From NCBI GenBank assembly GCA_027459285.1, contig DAIDIQ010000261.1, positions 1 to 40,233 on the forward strand: a stretch of DNA of 40,233 nt, read 5' to 3'. Every line of letters starts with the position of its first letter. Position 1 is the stretch's first letter. The position numbers and the translations under genes are program-made. Under the pieces are notes generated by a model, which saw only the letters and a list, made by a program, of their open reading frames with translations, was not told where the DNA came from and ran no database searches. This document shows positions 27,692-40,233 of the stretch, one piece after another. The DNA comes from Acetobacteraceae bacterium (GTDB lineage Bacteria; Pseudomonadota; Alphaproteobacteria; Acetobacterales; Acetobacteraceae).

Positions 27692-30261
27692 TCACGCACC
27701 AGGAAATTCACGACGCGCCGCGGCACATATATTTTTTTCGTGATGGTCTTGCCCGCCAAAAGCCTCGAGACATTATCCTCATTCGCCGCCGCTTCCAAAA
27801 CCTGGTGTTCAGAAGCATCTGGCGGGACCTGCACCGTGCCGCGCAACTTTCCCATGACCTGCACCGCAACAGTGATATGATCAACCGTCAGCCATGCCGC
27901 GTCCGCCACGGGCCATGGCAGTTCGGCGGCAAGCCTTGCTTCATCGGGGAATAACAGGGCGTGGATATGCTCCGCGGTATGCGGCGCAAGGGGCGCGATC
28001 AACCGGCACAAGCTCGCCGCCGCATGGCGTCGCGCGGCACCCAGCCCGGGCTCATCAACCCGGGCTGCCTCGGCTATCGCGTTGACGAATTCGTGAATGC
28101 GGGCAATCGCGACATTGAAGGCAAAACCATCAAGGGCCTGGGTCACCGCCACAATCGCCTGGGCTTGTGCTTGCAGCAAGGCCCGGCAGGCCTTGCCGAC
28201 AGGGCTGCCCTCGTCGGCATCAGCCGAGTCGGTTTCCGCGATTTTCTCGCAAAGGCGCACCACCCGCTGCAGGAAGCGGGCACAGGCCTGTGCGCCCCCC
28301 TCGGTCCATTCGGTATCGCGCTCGGGCGGGTTGTCCGACAGCACAAACCAGCGCGCCGTATCGGCGCCAAAGCGGGCGATAATCGTCGCTGGCGCCACCA
28401 CGTTGCATTTCGACTTCGACATTTTCTCGGTCCGGCCGATCGTCACCGGCTCGCCGGTCGCGCGAAGCCGCGCGCCATCCGTATCCCGGTCGACCTCATC
28501 GGGGTAAAGCCAGCGTCCATCCGCCGTCCGATAGGTTTCGTGCGTCACCATACCTTGGGTGAACAGGCCGGCGAACGGCTCCGCCACGCTCAGCCGCCCG
28601 ATGTCACGCAGAGCCCTGGTGAAAAACCGCGCATACAATAAATGCAGAATCGCATGCTCGATACCCCCGACATACTGATCGACCGGCAGCCATCGATCCG
28701 TCGCCGTCTTATCGACCGGGGCCGCGGCATGCGGGGCGCAGAACCGGGCAAAATACCAGGAACTATCGAAAAACGTATCGAGCGTGTCGGTCTCCCGCCG
28801 CGCTGGCTTGCCACAGAGCGGGCAAGTCACGCTGCCCCAGCTCGGGTGATGATCGAGCGGATTTCCCGGCTGGTCGAACCTGACATCGTCCGGCAACAAC
28901 ACCGGCAATTGCGCGCGGGGCACCGCCACCGGCCCACAGGCCGCACAATGAATGATCGGAATCGGGCAGCCCCAATAACGCTGGCGCGACACGCCCCAGT
29001 CACGCAGTCGCCAGTTCACGATAGCGCGGCCTTGCCCGGCCTTGGTCAGGCGGTCGGTCACACACGCGCGGGCATCGTCCAATTCGCGTCCGTCCAGAAA
29101 GCCGGACTTCATCATCACGCCCGGCCCGGTATAGGCAACATCACCGATTTCCGACGCATCGCCCGTGTCTGCGCGCACAACCCGCGGTACCGGCAAGCCA
29201 TAAATGCGGGCAAACTCCAGGTCGCGCTGGTCGTGCGCCGGGCAGCCGAAAATCGCCCCGGCGCCGTACTCACTCAACACGTAATTCGCAATCCAGACCG
29301 GTATAAGCTGGTCCGGCATGAAAGGGTGCCGAACGCGCAGGCCGGTATCGATACCCCGCCGCTCCGCGGTCTCGAGCGCTGCCTCGCTGGTGCCAAGCCG
29401 TCGGCATTCGACCAGAAATTCCCCAATCCTGCTGTCATCCGCCGCCAACGCCACCGACAAGGCGTGGCCAGGCGCCAGGGCCACGAACGACATGCCGAAC
29501 AGTGTCTCCGCCCGCGTCGTGTATATCGTTATGCGTGTCTGACCGGCACTTGGCGTGACGAGTTGAAGGTCAAGCTCCAGCCCCTCGCTACGGCCGATCC
29601 AGGCTTCCTGCATCAGTCGTACCCGTTCGGGCCAGCGCGGAAGATCGGCAAGCCCATCAAGCAGGGCCGGCGCATAAGCGGAAATACGCAGAAACCATTG
29701 CGCCAGCCGCTTCTGTTCAACCGGCGCGCCCGACCGCCAGCCCCGCCCATCAATTACCTGCTCATTGGCCAACACGGTCTGGTCAACCGGGTCCCAGTTC
29801 ACGGCACTTTCCCGCCGTTCCACCAGCCCCGCCTCGAGCAGGTCCAGAAAGAGCGATTGCTGATGCCCATAATACTCCGGATCGCAGGTGGCGAATTCCC
29901 GGCTCCAGTCGACCGACAGGCCAAGGCTTTGCAATTCGCCACGCATCGCGACGATATTGTCACGGGTCCAGACCGCTGGATGCACGCCCCGGTCACGCGC
30001 CGCGTTTTCCGCCGGCAACCCGAACGCGTCCCACCCCATCGGGTGCAGCACGGCGTATCCACAGGCCCGCTTGTAGCGCGCCACCACGTCGCCCAGCGTG
30101 TAATTGCGTACGTGCCCCATGTGAATGCGCCCGCTGGGATATGGGAACATCTCTAGAACATAATAGGTCTTCGCATCATCCGCCGGGCAATCCGGAACGG
30201 CAAAAATGCCCCGGTCCCGCCATTGCCCTTGCCAAAAGGCTTCATCAACGCCGCCGGTCAT
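27688..30261 (-). CDS. leuS: Leucyl-tRNA synthetase
   Basis: [19 protein letters not shown] (HIGH), [11 protein letters not shown] (KMSKS), [12 protein letters not shown]. Confidence 0.96.
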   Translation of the reverse strand: MTGGVDEAFWQGQWRDRGIFAVPDCPADDAKTYYVLEMFPYPSGRIHMGHVRNYTLGDVVARYKRACGYAVLHPMGWDAFGLPAENAARDRGVHPAVWTRDNIVAMRGELQSLGLSVDWSREFATCDPEYYGHQQSLFLDLLEAGLVERRESAVNWDPVDQTVLANEQVIDGRGWRSGAPVEQKRLAQWFLRISAYAPALLDGLADLPRWPERVRLMQEAWIGRSEGLELDLQLVTPSAGQTRITIYTTRAETLFGMSFVALAPGHALSVALAADDSRIGEFLVECRRLGTSEAALETAERRGIDTGLRVRHPFMPDQLIPVWIANYVLSEYGAGAIFGCPAHDQRDLEFARIYGLPVPRVVRADTGDASEIGDVAYTGPGVMMKSGFLDGRELDDARACVTDRLTKAGQGRAIVNWRLRDWGVSRQRYWGCPIPIIHCAACGPVAVPRAQLPVLLPDDVRFDQPGNPLDHHPSWGSVTCPLCGKPARRETDTLDTFFDSSWYFARFCAPHAAAPVDKTATDRWLPVDQYVGGIEHAILHLLYARFFTRALRDIGRLSVAEPFAGLFTQGMVTHETYRTADGRWLYPDEVDRDTDGARLRATGEPVTIGRTEKMSKSKCNVVAPATIIARFGADTARWFVLSDNPPERDTEWTEGGAQACARFLQRVVRLCEKIAETDSADADEGSPVGKACRALLQAQAQAIVAVTQALDGFAFNVAIARIHEFVNAIAEAARVDEPGLGAARRHAAASLCRLIAPLAPHTAEHIHALLFPDEARLAAELPWPVADAAWLTVDHITVAVQVMGKLRGTVQVPPDASEHQVLEAAANEDNVSRLLAGKTITKKIYVPRRVVNFLVRE

Positions 30262-30271
30262 TGCCGCGCGG

Positions 30272-30796
30272 TCAATCGGCCTGAGCCCGCAGCTCACGCG
30301 CGCGGGTCAGAATTTTATCTTCGATTTCCGAGACCGTGCTGGGTGATACCTCGGCGTCCACCCATTGGCCGTTCTGCATGACCTGGCGGAAAATCGCGAC
30401 GCGCACCCCATCCGGCCGCAATTCGCGACTCAATATATAGCAGGTCGCCTTGAAACGTTCCGTCTTGGTGGCGGGCGGTTCAAACCAGTCGGTGATAATC
30501 ACCCCGCCAAACGGGTCCGCGGAGGCAAGCGGCATGAACGAAAGCGTGGCCAACGCGCCCCGCCACAAATACACGTTCACGCCAATACCCTGGGATCCCT
30601 TGCTGTTTTTGTCGTCTATTTCCGGTGAGCCGAGCCCGGCCACACCCAGCACCTCGCCCTGCGTGCCGCTTTCCGGCCGGGACGCGGCAAACGCCGCCTG
30701 GTCGGTTGGCCGCGCCACGCTGCACGCGGCAAGCAGGGCTGGCATGGCCACCAGGGCGATCATACCGGTAACCAGCGCGACACGACTGCTTCCCAT
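30272..30796 (-). CDS. DUF3576 domain lipoprotein
   Basis: Lipobox [40 protein letters not shown] typical of DUF3576, upstream of leuS. Confidence 0.85.
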   Translation of the reverse strand: MGSSRVALVTGMIALVAMPALLAACSVARPTDQAAFAASRPESGTQGEVLGVAGLGSPEIDDKNSKGSQGIGVNVYLWRGALATLSFMPLASADPFGGVIITDWFEPPATKTERFKATCYILSRELRPDGVRVAIFRQVMQNGQWVDAEVSPSTVSEIEDKILTRARELRAQAD

Positions 30797-30873
30797 AAGG
30801 GCTCCTTGCCTCAATCACAGGGGTTCTACAGTGGGACCAGACAAGGTAAAAGAGGCGCCCCCCATGTGGCCAG

Positions 30874-30906
30874 GCCGGCGGCGCCGCGGCGTGCGGCGCC
30901 GTCGGC
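30874..30906. repeat. GC-rich hairpin GCCGGCGGCGCCGC-GGCGT-GCGGCGCCGTCGGC
   Basis: 14-bp arms with one mismatch in the divergent intergenic region between the DUF3576 and dsbA-like genes. Confidence 0.55.
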
Positions 30907-31039
30907 TGCGCCTCGCTCGGCGCACGGGCATGGCGGGCAGCGAGGCATGGTCGAAAGACGTGTCCTTTCCATACCTTGGTTATGCCCGGAATCCCTGATA
31001 ACGCTGCCGCGCCTGCCGAACGACGGAGCTTGCCTTGTC

Positions 31040-31798
31040 ATGAGATGGTTTCTGGCCCTGTTGCTGGCGCTTTCGCTGGCGCCCGCGGCGCGCGCCGGCC
31101 AGGCGGCCCAGCCCGCTGGCCCGTCTGCCTTCACGCCCGCGCAACGGGCTGAGATCATTCAGATCATGCGCAACGCGCTGCGCACGGACCCGTCGATTCT
31201 GCGAGACGCCTTGATGCAATTGCGCGCCGACGCCGAGGCGCAGCAGGAAAAGCATGATACCGATGCGGTGCAGGCCAACCGCGCGGCGCTGTTTTTCCAC
31301 CCCGGCGACCCGGTGCTCGGCAATCCGCATGGCAAAATCACCATCGTCGAGTTCTTCGACGTGCGTTGCCCCTATTGCCGCCGCATGCGCCCCGCCATTC
31401 AGACCCTGATTGCGCACAACCCGGATCTGCGCATCGTCATGAAGGATCTGCCCATTCTGGGGCCGGCGAGTGTGCTTGGCGCGCAAGCGCTGCTGGCCGC
31501 GCAACCCCAGGGCGGTTACGCCGCCATGCAGAACGCCCTGATGCGTGAGGGTGTCAACGTCGACACCGACACGATCAAGCAAGCCGCCGAGCATGCCGGG
31601 CTCGACTGGCCCAAGCTCCGGCAGGCCATGTCATCATCCGCGGTGCAGCAGCAGATCGATGAGAATTTACGCCTCGCCGGCAAGCTTGGCCTGCATGGCA
31701 CCCCGGCGCTGATATTCGGCAACCGGGTCGTTCCCGGCGCGCTCGACGCGCATGATCTCCAGCAAATGGTGAACGCGCTCCGCTCCGCCACCGGCTGA
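31040..31798 (+). CDS. DsbA-family periplasmic thiol oxidoreductase
   Basis: Signal peptide; thioredoxin-fold FFDVRCPYCRRMRP (CPYC); GLHGTPALIFGNRVVPGA cis-Pro region. Confidence 0.9.
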   Translation: MRWFLALLLALSLAPAARAGQAAQPAGPSAFTPAQRAEIIQIMRNALRTDPSILRDALMQLRADAEAQQEKHDTDAVQANRAALFFHPGDPVLGNPHGKITIVEFFDVRCPYCRRMRPAIQTLIAHNPDLRIVMKDLPILGPASVLGAQALLAAQPQGGYAAMQNALMREGVNVDTDTIKQAAEHAGLDWPKLRQAMSSSAVQQQIDENLRLAGKLGLHGTPALIFGNRVVPGALDAHDLQQMVNALRSATG

Positions 31799-31882
31799 CC
31801 GGCGTCATGACCTGAATCAAAGCCGGTTCCCCAGACCGGGAGCATGGTTCCGCGTGGCTGAGGTCCACTGCGGGAGCACGTC

Positions 31883-33256
31883 ATGCGAGTCCTACATACA
31901 CTGTCCTTTTCGGGATTTTTACTCGGCGCGACCGCCCTGCTGTTGCCAGGCCGGGCCCAGGCGGTCGAAGCCTTCGCGGCGCAGACCGGCCAGCCATGCA
32001 GCGCGTGTCATGTGGGCGCATTTGGCCCGTTCCTCACGCCCTTCGGGCGGGCCTTCAAAATGGGCGGCTACACCATGACCGGTGGAACCGGCATCGGCGC
32101 GAAAATTCCTCTCTCAGCCATGTTCTATGGCACGTACACCGATACCCAGCGCGGCCAGTCCGCCCCGCCTGCGCCGCATTATGGCAATAACGGCAATTTC
32201 GCCATGGACCAGATCAATGTGTTTCTGGCCGGTGGGTTGACCAATCATATCGGCGGTTTCGTGCAGGGGACCTTCGATGGCATTGCCAGCCAGATGTACT
32301 GGGACAACACCGATGTGCGCCTCGCCTATCAAGGCGAGGTTTTCGGCCATAGCGCAATTTATGGTCTCTCGTTCAACAACGCCCCCGGTCTGTCAGACCC
32401 GTATAATTCCACCTACCCGTGGGGCTATCCCTATGTTTCCTCCGCCCTCAATCTGTCGCCGATCGCCGGAACTCTGCTCGATGGCGCCCTCGCGGGAAAC
32501 GCGGTCGGAATCGATGGCTATGCCTTCCTCAATAACCACATCTATGTCGATGTCGGCCTGTACACCACCATGACACCCGGCCTGCTCAAGGCGCTGGGTG
32601 AATTCTATGGTCCAGGTGCCACCAACCAACCGGCACCCTATGTTCGCCTCGCCTATGAATGGGATTGGGGGAACAATAATGCCCATATCGGCGGCACATT
32701 CTTCCACGCCGCCTTCAATCCCGCCTCGGGCGACCGGACGGCGTATGCCGGCTACGGTCAGGATACATATACGGACTGGATGGCAGATGCCGAATGGCAA
32801 TATATCGGCCAAACCAACACACTGACATTCGATGGCCATTACAATTACGAGACGTCGCATCTCGGTGCCACCACATTGCTCGGCGGCTCCACCCAGGCCG
32901 GCAACAACCTCACGGATGCCCGGGCCACCGTCACCTATTTCTACCAGAACACCTATGGATTGAGCGCGTCCTGGGACAGCTTGTGGGGCAACCGCAATGT
33001 CGGCCTGTATGCCGCCGGCACGCCTGATGCGGGCAGCGTGAACGGCAAGCCGGACACGAATTCCCTGATGCTCGAAGCCGACTGGATTCCGTTCGGCAAG
33101 TCCGGGTCATTCTGGGCGCCCGTGGCCAACTTGAAATTCGGCCTGCAATATACGCTCTTCACCAAATTCAACGGCGGCACCGCCAATTATGACGGCTATG
33201 GCCGGAGTGCCGCCGACAACAACACGATATTCCTTTACGCGTGGACGATTTTCTGA
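31883..33256 (+). CDS. Outer-membrane beta-barrel protein with N-terminal c-type monoheme motif (porin-cytochrome-like)
   Basis: Signal peptide; QPCSACHVGAFGPFLTPFGRAFKMGGYTM (CxxCH at codons 39-43, 31997-32011); aromatic-rich amphipathic strands; C-terminal Phe. Confidence 0.75.
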   Translation: MRVLHTLSFSGFLLGATALLLPGRAQAVEAFAAQTGQPCSACHVGAFGPFLTPFGRAFKMGGYTMTGGTGIGAKIPLSAMFYGTYTDTQRGQSAPPAPHYGNNGNFAMDQINVFLAGGLTNHIGGFVQGTFDGIASQMYWDNTDVRLAYQGEVFGHSAIYGLSFNNAPGLSDPYNSTYPWGYPYVSSALNLSPIAGTLLDGALAGNAVGIDGYAFLNNHIYVDVGLYTTMTPGLLKALGEFYGPGATNQPAPYVRLAYEWDWGNNNAHIGGTFFHAAFNPASGDRTAYAGYGQDTYTDWMADAEWQYIGQTNTLTFDGHYNYETSHLGATTLLGGSTQAGNNLTDARATVTYFYQNTYGLSASWDSLWGNRNVGLYAAGTPDAGSVNGKPDTNSLMLEADWIPFGKSGSFWAPVANLKFGLQYTLFTKFNGGTANYDGYGRSAADNNTIFLYAWTIF

Positions 33257-33331
33257 CCTCGTGGCTCGCGCGCCAGCCTGGAGCGCGACCGTGAATCGCC
33301 CGCCAGGTCATGGGAATGAGGACCAATTCGG

Positions 33332-33368
33332 GCTTCAGATCGAACCGCGAGACGATTCGATCTGAAGC
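33332..33368. repeat. Perfect dyad GCTTCAGATCGAA-N11-TTCGATCTGAAGC
   Basis: 13-bp perfect arms between convergent porin-cytochrome and gyrB. Confidence 0.75.
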
Positions 33369-33383
33369 AATCGGGCCCTGGTG

Positions 33384-35846
<2,463 letters not shown>

Positions 35847-35932
35847 TCAGTGCCTTATAGACCGGTTCGGCGAGGCGCGAAACGTGCCGGGGCGCATTCT
35901 TGCTCGGCGTTCGTCCACATCGCCGGCCTCGG

Positions 35933-37036
35933 TCAACCGGCCAGCGCAATCATGCCGCACCGACCGCCAAGACCGCGAAACTGGTCCTGATCCGTTCCGG
36001 TAAGAAAGGCCTGGCCGTCATAGGCCAGCAGTGTTTCCGCCAAGGCCTCGCGGCGCGCGGCGTCAAGATGCGTCATCGGCTCATCCAGCAGCAGCAGCGG
36101 CGCCGCGGCACGGTGGCGCCGCAACACGCTCGCCTGGCCGAGCATGACCGAAACCAGCAGCGCCTTGCGTTCGCCCGTGCTGGCCTGGGCGGCGCCGCGA
36201 TCGTGCTCGGTATCCAGCAGGTCGATATCCGCCTGGTTCACGCCGGCATTGGTGGTGCCGGTTTCCCGGTCATGCGCGCGCCCGGCGCTGAGCGCCTCCC
36301 GCAGCCCGGCTTCCACCGACAGCGCCGGCGCCTGTGCCAACCGCTCCGCCAGCGGGCAAGCGAGACGCAGATGCGCGCGCGGAAACGGCGCCGGCAGCGC
36401 CGCCAGGGCGGCATTCAAGGTCAGCGAATAATCCAGCCGCATCGCCGCGATCGCGACCGATTTTCGGGCGAGCTGGTCCTCGAGCGCGGCCAGCCAGGCC
36501 GGCTCGGCCATGCCAAGCCGCAACAGCCGCACGCGTTCGGCCAGCAATTGGCCATGCGAGGCCAGCAATCTGGCAAACCCCGGCTCCAGTGTCGCCACCA
36601 GCCGGTCGAGAAACCGCCGCCGCCCGGATGCCGGTTCCAGGAACAACCCCTCCATCTGCGGTGTCAGCCAGACGCAGCTCAGCAGGTCGGCGATCTCGGT
36701 TTGTTTGGCGGCGGGCTCGTTGTCGATCAGAAAGCAGCGCTGGCGCGGCGCGTCCGGTCTGATGCCGGTCGAGACCGTGAAGGATCGGCCGGGTGCGTCG
36801 AACCAGCCGCTGATCCCCCAACCCTCGCTCGCCTGGCCGCCCGCGCGCCGCGCCAGCTCGCTCAGCCGCGCGCCGCGCAAGCCCCGGCCGGGCACCAGCA
36901 AGGAAATCGCCTCCAGCAGGCTGGTCTTGCCAGCGCCATTGCGGCCGTGCACCACCACCGGCGCCTGGGCAATCTCCCAGTCGGCCAGGGCGAAATTGCG
37001 AAAGCTGATCAGCTGCAGGCGCGTCAGGCGTGCCAT
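35933..37036 (-). CDS. recF: DNA replication and repair protein RecF
   Basis: LQLISFRNFALADWEI, GRNGAGKTSLLEAISLLVPGRGLR, LLLLDEPMTHLDAARREAL. Confidence 0.94.
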   Translation of the reverse strand: MARLTRLQLISFRNFALADWEIAQAPVVVHGRNGAGKTSLLEAISLLVPGRGLRGARLSELARRAGGQASEGWGISGWFDAPGRSFTVSTGIRPDAPRQRCFLIDNEPAAKQTEIADLLSCVWLTPQMEGLFLEPASGRRRFLDRLVATLEPGFARLLASHGQLLAERVRLLRLGMAEPAWLAALEDQLARKSVAIAAMRLDYSLTLNAALAALPAPFPRAHLRLACPLAERLAQAPALSVEAGLREALSAGRAHDRETGTTNAGVNQADIDLLDTEHDRGAAQASTGERKALLVSVMLGQASVLRRHRAAAPLLLLDEPMTHLDAARREALAETLLAYDGQAFLTGTDQDQFRGLGGRCGMIALAG

Positions 37037-37064
37037 CGGCTCCGCGTTGCCAGCGCCACCCTCA

Positions 37065-38189
37065 TCACACCCGCATCGGCATCAACACATACAGCGCCGA
37101 CGGGTCCGCCGTGTCACGCACCACGGTGGGTGCCGCGCCATCGGCGAAACAGAATTCCACTTCACCGACGATCTGATCGGTGATGTCGTTCAGATACCGC
37201 GCCTGAAACCCGATCTCGAGCGGCGACTCGTCATAGGTCACCCGATCGGAATCCAGCTCCTCGGTCGCCGTGCCCTGCTCGGGGCTGGTCGCCGACAGCG
37301 TCAGCAGATCCTTGCTCAGGCTCAGCTTCACCGGCTTCGCCCGCTCCTGGCTGATGGCGGCGACGCGGGCCACCGCGTCCGAGAATTCCTTCTTCGCGAC
37401 GCGCAATATCTTGTCGTTACCTTGGGGAATGACCCGCTCATATTCCGGAAACGTGCCATCGATCAGCTTGCTGGTCAGCGCAATATTGCCTACCTCGAAT
37501 AAAATGCGCGTATCGGACAGCGAAACCCCGACATCGCCGCTGCTCTCGTCCAGCAGCTTGCGCAGTTCATTGACGGTCTTGCGTGGAATGATCACCCCCG
37601 GCATGCTTCCCGCCCCCTCGGGCAACTCCTCCTCGACCCGCGCCAGCCGGTGCCCATCGGTCGCCACCGCCCGCAACATCCGCCGCCCGTCCATGCTCGC
37701 GGCATGCAGGTAGATGCCGTTCAGGTAATAGCGGGTCTCCTCGGTCGAAATCGCGAACCGGGTGCGGTCTATCAGGGCGCGCAATTGCTGTGCCGGCACA
37801 TTGAAATGGTGTGGCAGGCTGCCCGCGGTCATCGACGGAAAATCATCGACCGGCAGCACCACCATGCTGGTCGAATAGCGGCCCGCCCGCAGTGCCAGCG
37901 GCGCATCACCGCCCGCATGGTCGAACTCGATCTCCGCTCCTTCCGGCAGCTTGCGGACAATCTCGAACAAGGTGGCGGCGGGGGCGGTGGTCGCGCCGGC
38001 GCGCAGGCTTTGCGCCGGCACATGCTCCACCACCGCAATCTCCATGTCGGTCGCGGTCAGCGTCAGCTTGCCGTCTTTGACAGCCATCATCACATTGGCA
38101 AGGATCGGAATCGTGTTCCGCTTCTCCACCACGCTTTGCACATGCGTCAGCGCCTTCAGCAGCGTGGCGCGGTCGACCTTGAACTTCAT
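37065..38189 (-). CDS. dnaN: DNA polymerase III beta clamp
   Basis: MKFKVDRATLLKALTHVQSVVEKRNTIPILANVMM; C-terminal YVLMPMRV. Confidence 0.96.
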   Translation of the reverse strand: MKFKVDRATLLKALTHVQSVVEKRNTIPILANVMMAVKDGKLTLTATDMEIAVVEHVPAQSLRAGATTAPAATLFEIVRKLPEGAEIEFDHAGGDAPLALRAGRYSTSMVVLPVDDFPSMTAGSLPHHFNVPAQQLRALIDRTRFAISTEETRYYLNGIYLHAASMDGRRMLRAVATDGHRLARVEEELPEGAGSMPGVIIPRKTVNELRKLLDESSGDVGVSLSDTRILFEVGNIALTSKLIDGTFPEYERVIPQGNDKILRVAKKEFSDAVARVAAISQERAKPVKLSLSKDLLTLSATSPEQGTATEELDSDRVTYDESPLEIGFQARYLNDITDQIVGEVEFCFADGAAPTVVRDTADPSALYVLMPMRV

Positions 38190-38348
38190 TATCTCGACCC
38201 CTTCGTTGAGCCGGTTCGGGTTCGGCCCGCGCGGCAAGGCATTTCTCACTTTTCCCGCCATAGTCTAGCAATGCCAGCCGCGCCGAGGAAAGCGGGTCTG
38301 ACAGACAGAGTTACGGCGCGACGCCGCGCCAAAAAAGCCGAGGCACGC

Positions 38349-39131
38349 ATGCAGATCGACCTGACGGAAGCCGAGATAGAACGCTACACGCGCCACATCA
38401 TGCTGCCGGAAATCGGCGGCATCGGCCAGATGCGCCTGAAAACCGCCCGGGTGCTGGTGGTGGGCGCCGGCGGGCTGGGCTGCCCGTTGCTGCAATATCT
38501 CGCCGCCGCCGGGGTCGGCACGCTTGGCGTCGTCGATGGCGACGTGGTCGATCTGTCCAATCTGCAACGGCAAATCCTGCACGGCACCGCCGATATCGGC
38601 CGCCCCAAGGTCACCTCGGCCAGCGCCCGCCTGCACGACATCAACCCGGAAGTCCGGGTCGTGCCCCATAACCATTATCTGGACGCGGCCAATGCCGATG
38701 CGCTGGTCGGTGATTATGACCTGGTTTGCGATGCGAGCGACAATTTCACCGCCCGTTTCACCCTGGCCGATGCCTGCGTCAGGCAACGCAAAACCCTGGT
38801 CAGCGCCGCCGTGCTGCGCAACACCGCGCAGCTTGCCACCTTCAAGCCCCACGCCGGCGAAAATCTACCCTGCTATCGCTGCCTCTATCCGGCCCCCCCG
38901 CCGGAAGCGCCACAAAGCTGCGCCGATGCCGGCATTCTTGGCGCCATCACCGGGGTTGCCGGCACCTTGCAGGCAACGCTCGCGCTACAGGAACTGCTCG
39001 GCATCGGCACCGGCCTTGCCGGCAAATTGCTGATCTGGGACGCGCTGTCGTTTCGCTTCCGCGGCCTCGTGGTGCCACGCGACCCGGCTTGCGGCCAACA
39101 CGGCGCGCGGCACGCAAGCCATGCCGACTGA
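38349..39131 (+). CDS. moeB: ThiF/MoeB family adenylyltransferase
   Basis: RYTRHIMLPEIGGIGQMRLKTARVLVVGAGGLGCPLLQYLAAAGVG, SNLQRQILH, CYRCLYP. Confidence 0.9.
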   Translation: MQIDLTEAEIERYTRHIMLPEIGGIGQMRLKTARVLVVGAGGLGCPLLQYLAAAGVGTLGVVDGDVVDLSNLQRQILHGTADIGRPKVTSASARLHDINPEVRVVPHNHYLDAANADALVGDYDLVCDASDNFTARFTLADACVRQRKTLVSAAVLRNTAQLATFKPHAGENLPCYRCLYPAPPPEAPQSCADAGILGAITGVAGTLQATLALQELLGIGTGLAGKLLIWDALSFRFRGLVVPRDPACGQHGARHASHAD

Positions 39132-39507
39132 CCCGCGACACCTGGCCATTCTGCTTTGCCGTGGCGCGTATGACAGCGCCCACGCCACCTTCATGCTCGC
39201 CGCCGCCGCCGCGGCACTCAACCAGCGCGTCACCGTCTTCGCCATGGGCGCCGGCGTTCGGGCGCTCGCGCGGGATTGGTCCCGGCTCGAGGGCGCGACG
39301 GAAGACACGCTCTACCAACACCGCGGCGTGCCCGGCCTCGATGAGCTGCGGGACGCGTGCCGCGACCTCGGCGTGGCCTTGTGGGCCTGCCCGACCGGCC
39401 TGGTCGGTGAGGCACTGACACAAGCCGAGTTGTCAGCCGGCGTCAGTGAGAATGGCTTGGCGAGTTTTCTTGAAGCGACGCGGGAAGCCAGGTTTATATC
39501 ACCCTGA
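39121..39507 (+). CDS. DsrE/DsrF-like family protein
   Basis: LAILLCRGAYDSAHATFMLAAAAAALNQRVTVFAMGAGVRAL; overlaps the moeB end by 11 bp. Confidence 0.7.
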   Translation: MPTDPRHLAILLCRGAYDSAHATFMLAAAAAALNQRVTVFAMGAGVRALARDWSRLEGATEDTLYQHRGVPGLDELRDACRDLGVALWACPTGLVGEALTQAELSAGVSENGLASFLEATREARFISP

Positions 39508-39532
39508 GCCCAACCATGCCGGACGATCGGAT

Positions 39533-40233
39533 ATGCCCCGTCTCCATCGATCATGCCTGCTTTGCCTGCTGATAGTGTTGACGCCCGCCATCGCCCGCGC
39601 CGGCACATCTGGCCAAACCCCCGCGCCGACCGCGCCCAAGCACCACACCCACCATTACAGGCACCATGACCGGCATGGCACACGGCGCGTGGCTGATGGG
39701 CGGCGCCACGCGCACCACGCCGTGCTGGCCCATGCGGCCCACCACCGCGCCGTGCATGATGCAACGACCATCACGCTGCTCGCCGCCACCGCCATCCCCA
39801 CGCCGCCCATGCCCGCCCTGCCGGCCAAGGGCAGCGACAGTGGTCTGCCCATACCCCGCTTCGCCGCCCTGCGTTCGGACGATGTCAGCCTGCGCACCGG
39901 CCCAGGCACGCAATACCCGATCGAATGGGTCTATCAGCGCCGCTACCTGCCGGTGAAAATCGAACGCGAATTTCAGGTCTGGCGCCTGGTCGCGGAGCCG
40001 GACGGCACCCGCGGCTGGGTGCACGAGGCGATGCTGACCGGCCATCGCGGCTTTCTAATCGCCAGTGACCATCCGGTCACGTTGCGCGCCAGCGCATCAG
40101 ACAGCGCGGCGGCGGTGGCGATACTCGACCCCGAGGTGGTCGGCCATTTGCTGCGTTGCCCGAGCGATGATTGGTGCGAGGTCAGCACCCATGGGTATCG
40201 CGGCTGGCTGCGACGCGACCAGTTCTGGGGCAC
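39533..40233 (+). CDS. Secreted bacterial SH3-domain protein with His-rich linker (truncated at window edge)
   Basis: MPRLHRSCLLCLLIVLTPAIARAG signal; …FAALRSDDVSLRTGPGTQYPIEWVYQRRYLPVKIEREFQVWRLVAEPDGTRGWVHEAMLTG; open to window end. Confidence 0.8.
   Translation, partial: MPRLHRSCLLCLLIVLTPAIARAGTSGQTPAPTAPKHHTHHYRHHDRHGTRRVADGRRHAHHAVLAHAAHHRAVHDATTITLLAATAIPTPPMPALPAKGSDSGLPIPRFAALRSDDVSLRTGPGTQYPIEWVYQRRYLPVKIEREFQVWRLVAEPDGTRGWVHEAMLTGHRGFLIASDHPVTLRASASDSAAAVAILDPEVVGHLLRCPSDDWCEVSTHGYRGWLRRDQFWG

Noticed and set aside
28642-30156. 504-aa plus-strand ORF antisense to leuS
   Set aside because: leuS HIGH and KMSKS motifs are on the minus strand; this frame has no recognisable fold motifs.
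35900-37183. 427-aa plus-strand ORF antisense to recF
   Set aside because: Shadow ORF; recF motifs are clear on the minus strand.

Overview
High-GC alphaproteobacterial chromosomal window, probably Acetobacteraceae-like (taxon inferred from gene order and composition only). It is dense with housekeeping genes. Left part (+): gyrA, coaD, cyclophilin, tRNA-Lys(TTT), two paralogous Asp-box/BNR beta-propeller exoproteins flanking a yghU-type GST, an ABC exporter, and a YVTN-propeller/fatty-acid-hydroxylase pair. Middle: sulfotransferase and ppsR (PPDK regulator) on -, then hemE-hemH-mnmE-mnmG-rsmG-parA-parB on +, the block that sits at the origin in other alphaproteobacteria. Right: a DUF3576-leuS-lptE-holA operon (-), a DsbA-like protein, a monoheme (CxxCH) outer-membrane beta-barrel resembling porin-cytochrome fusions, dnaN-recF-gyrB (-), then moeB, a DsrE-like gene and an SH3 protein cut by the window edge. 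The most notable observations are: two perfect parS sites 40 bp apart embedded in the mnmG stop / rsmG start; a strand-level G>C to C>G skew flip at that same place, with terminus-type polarity inside an origin-type gene neighbourhood; a candidate oriC between ppsR and hemE; the porin-cytochrome; and several unexplained AT-rich perfect dyads. No CRISPR array, transposase or prophage was seen. All calls come from reading the sequence and the ORF translations; no database search was run.
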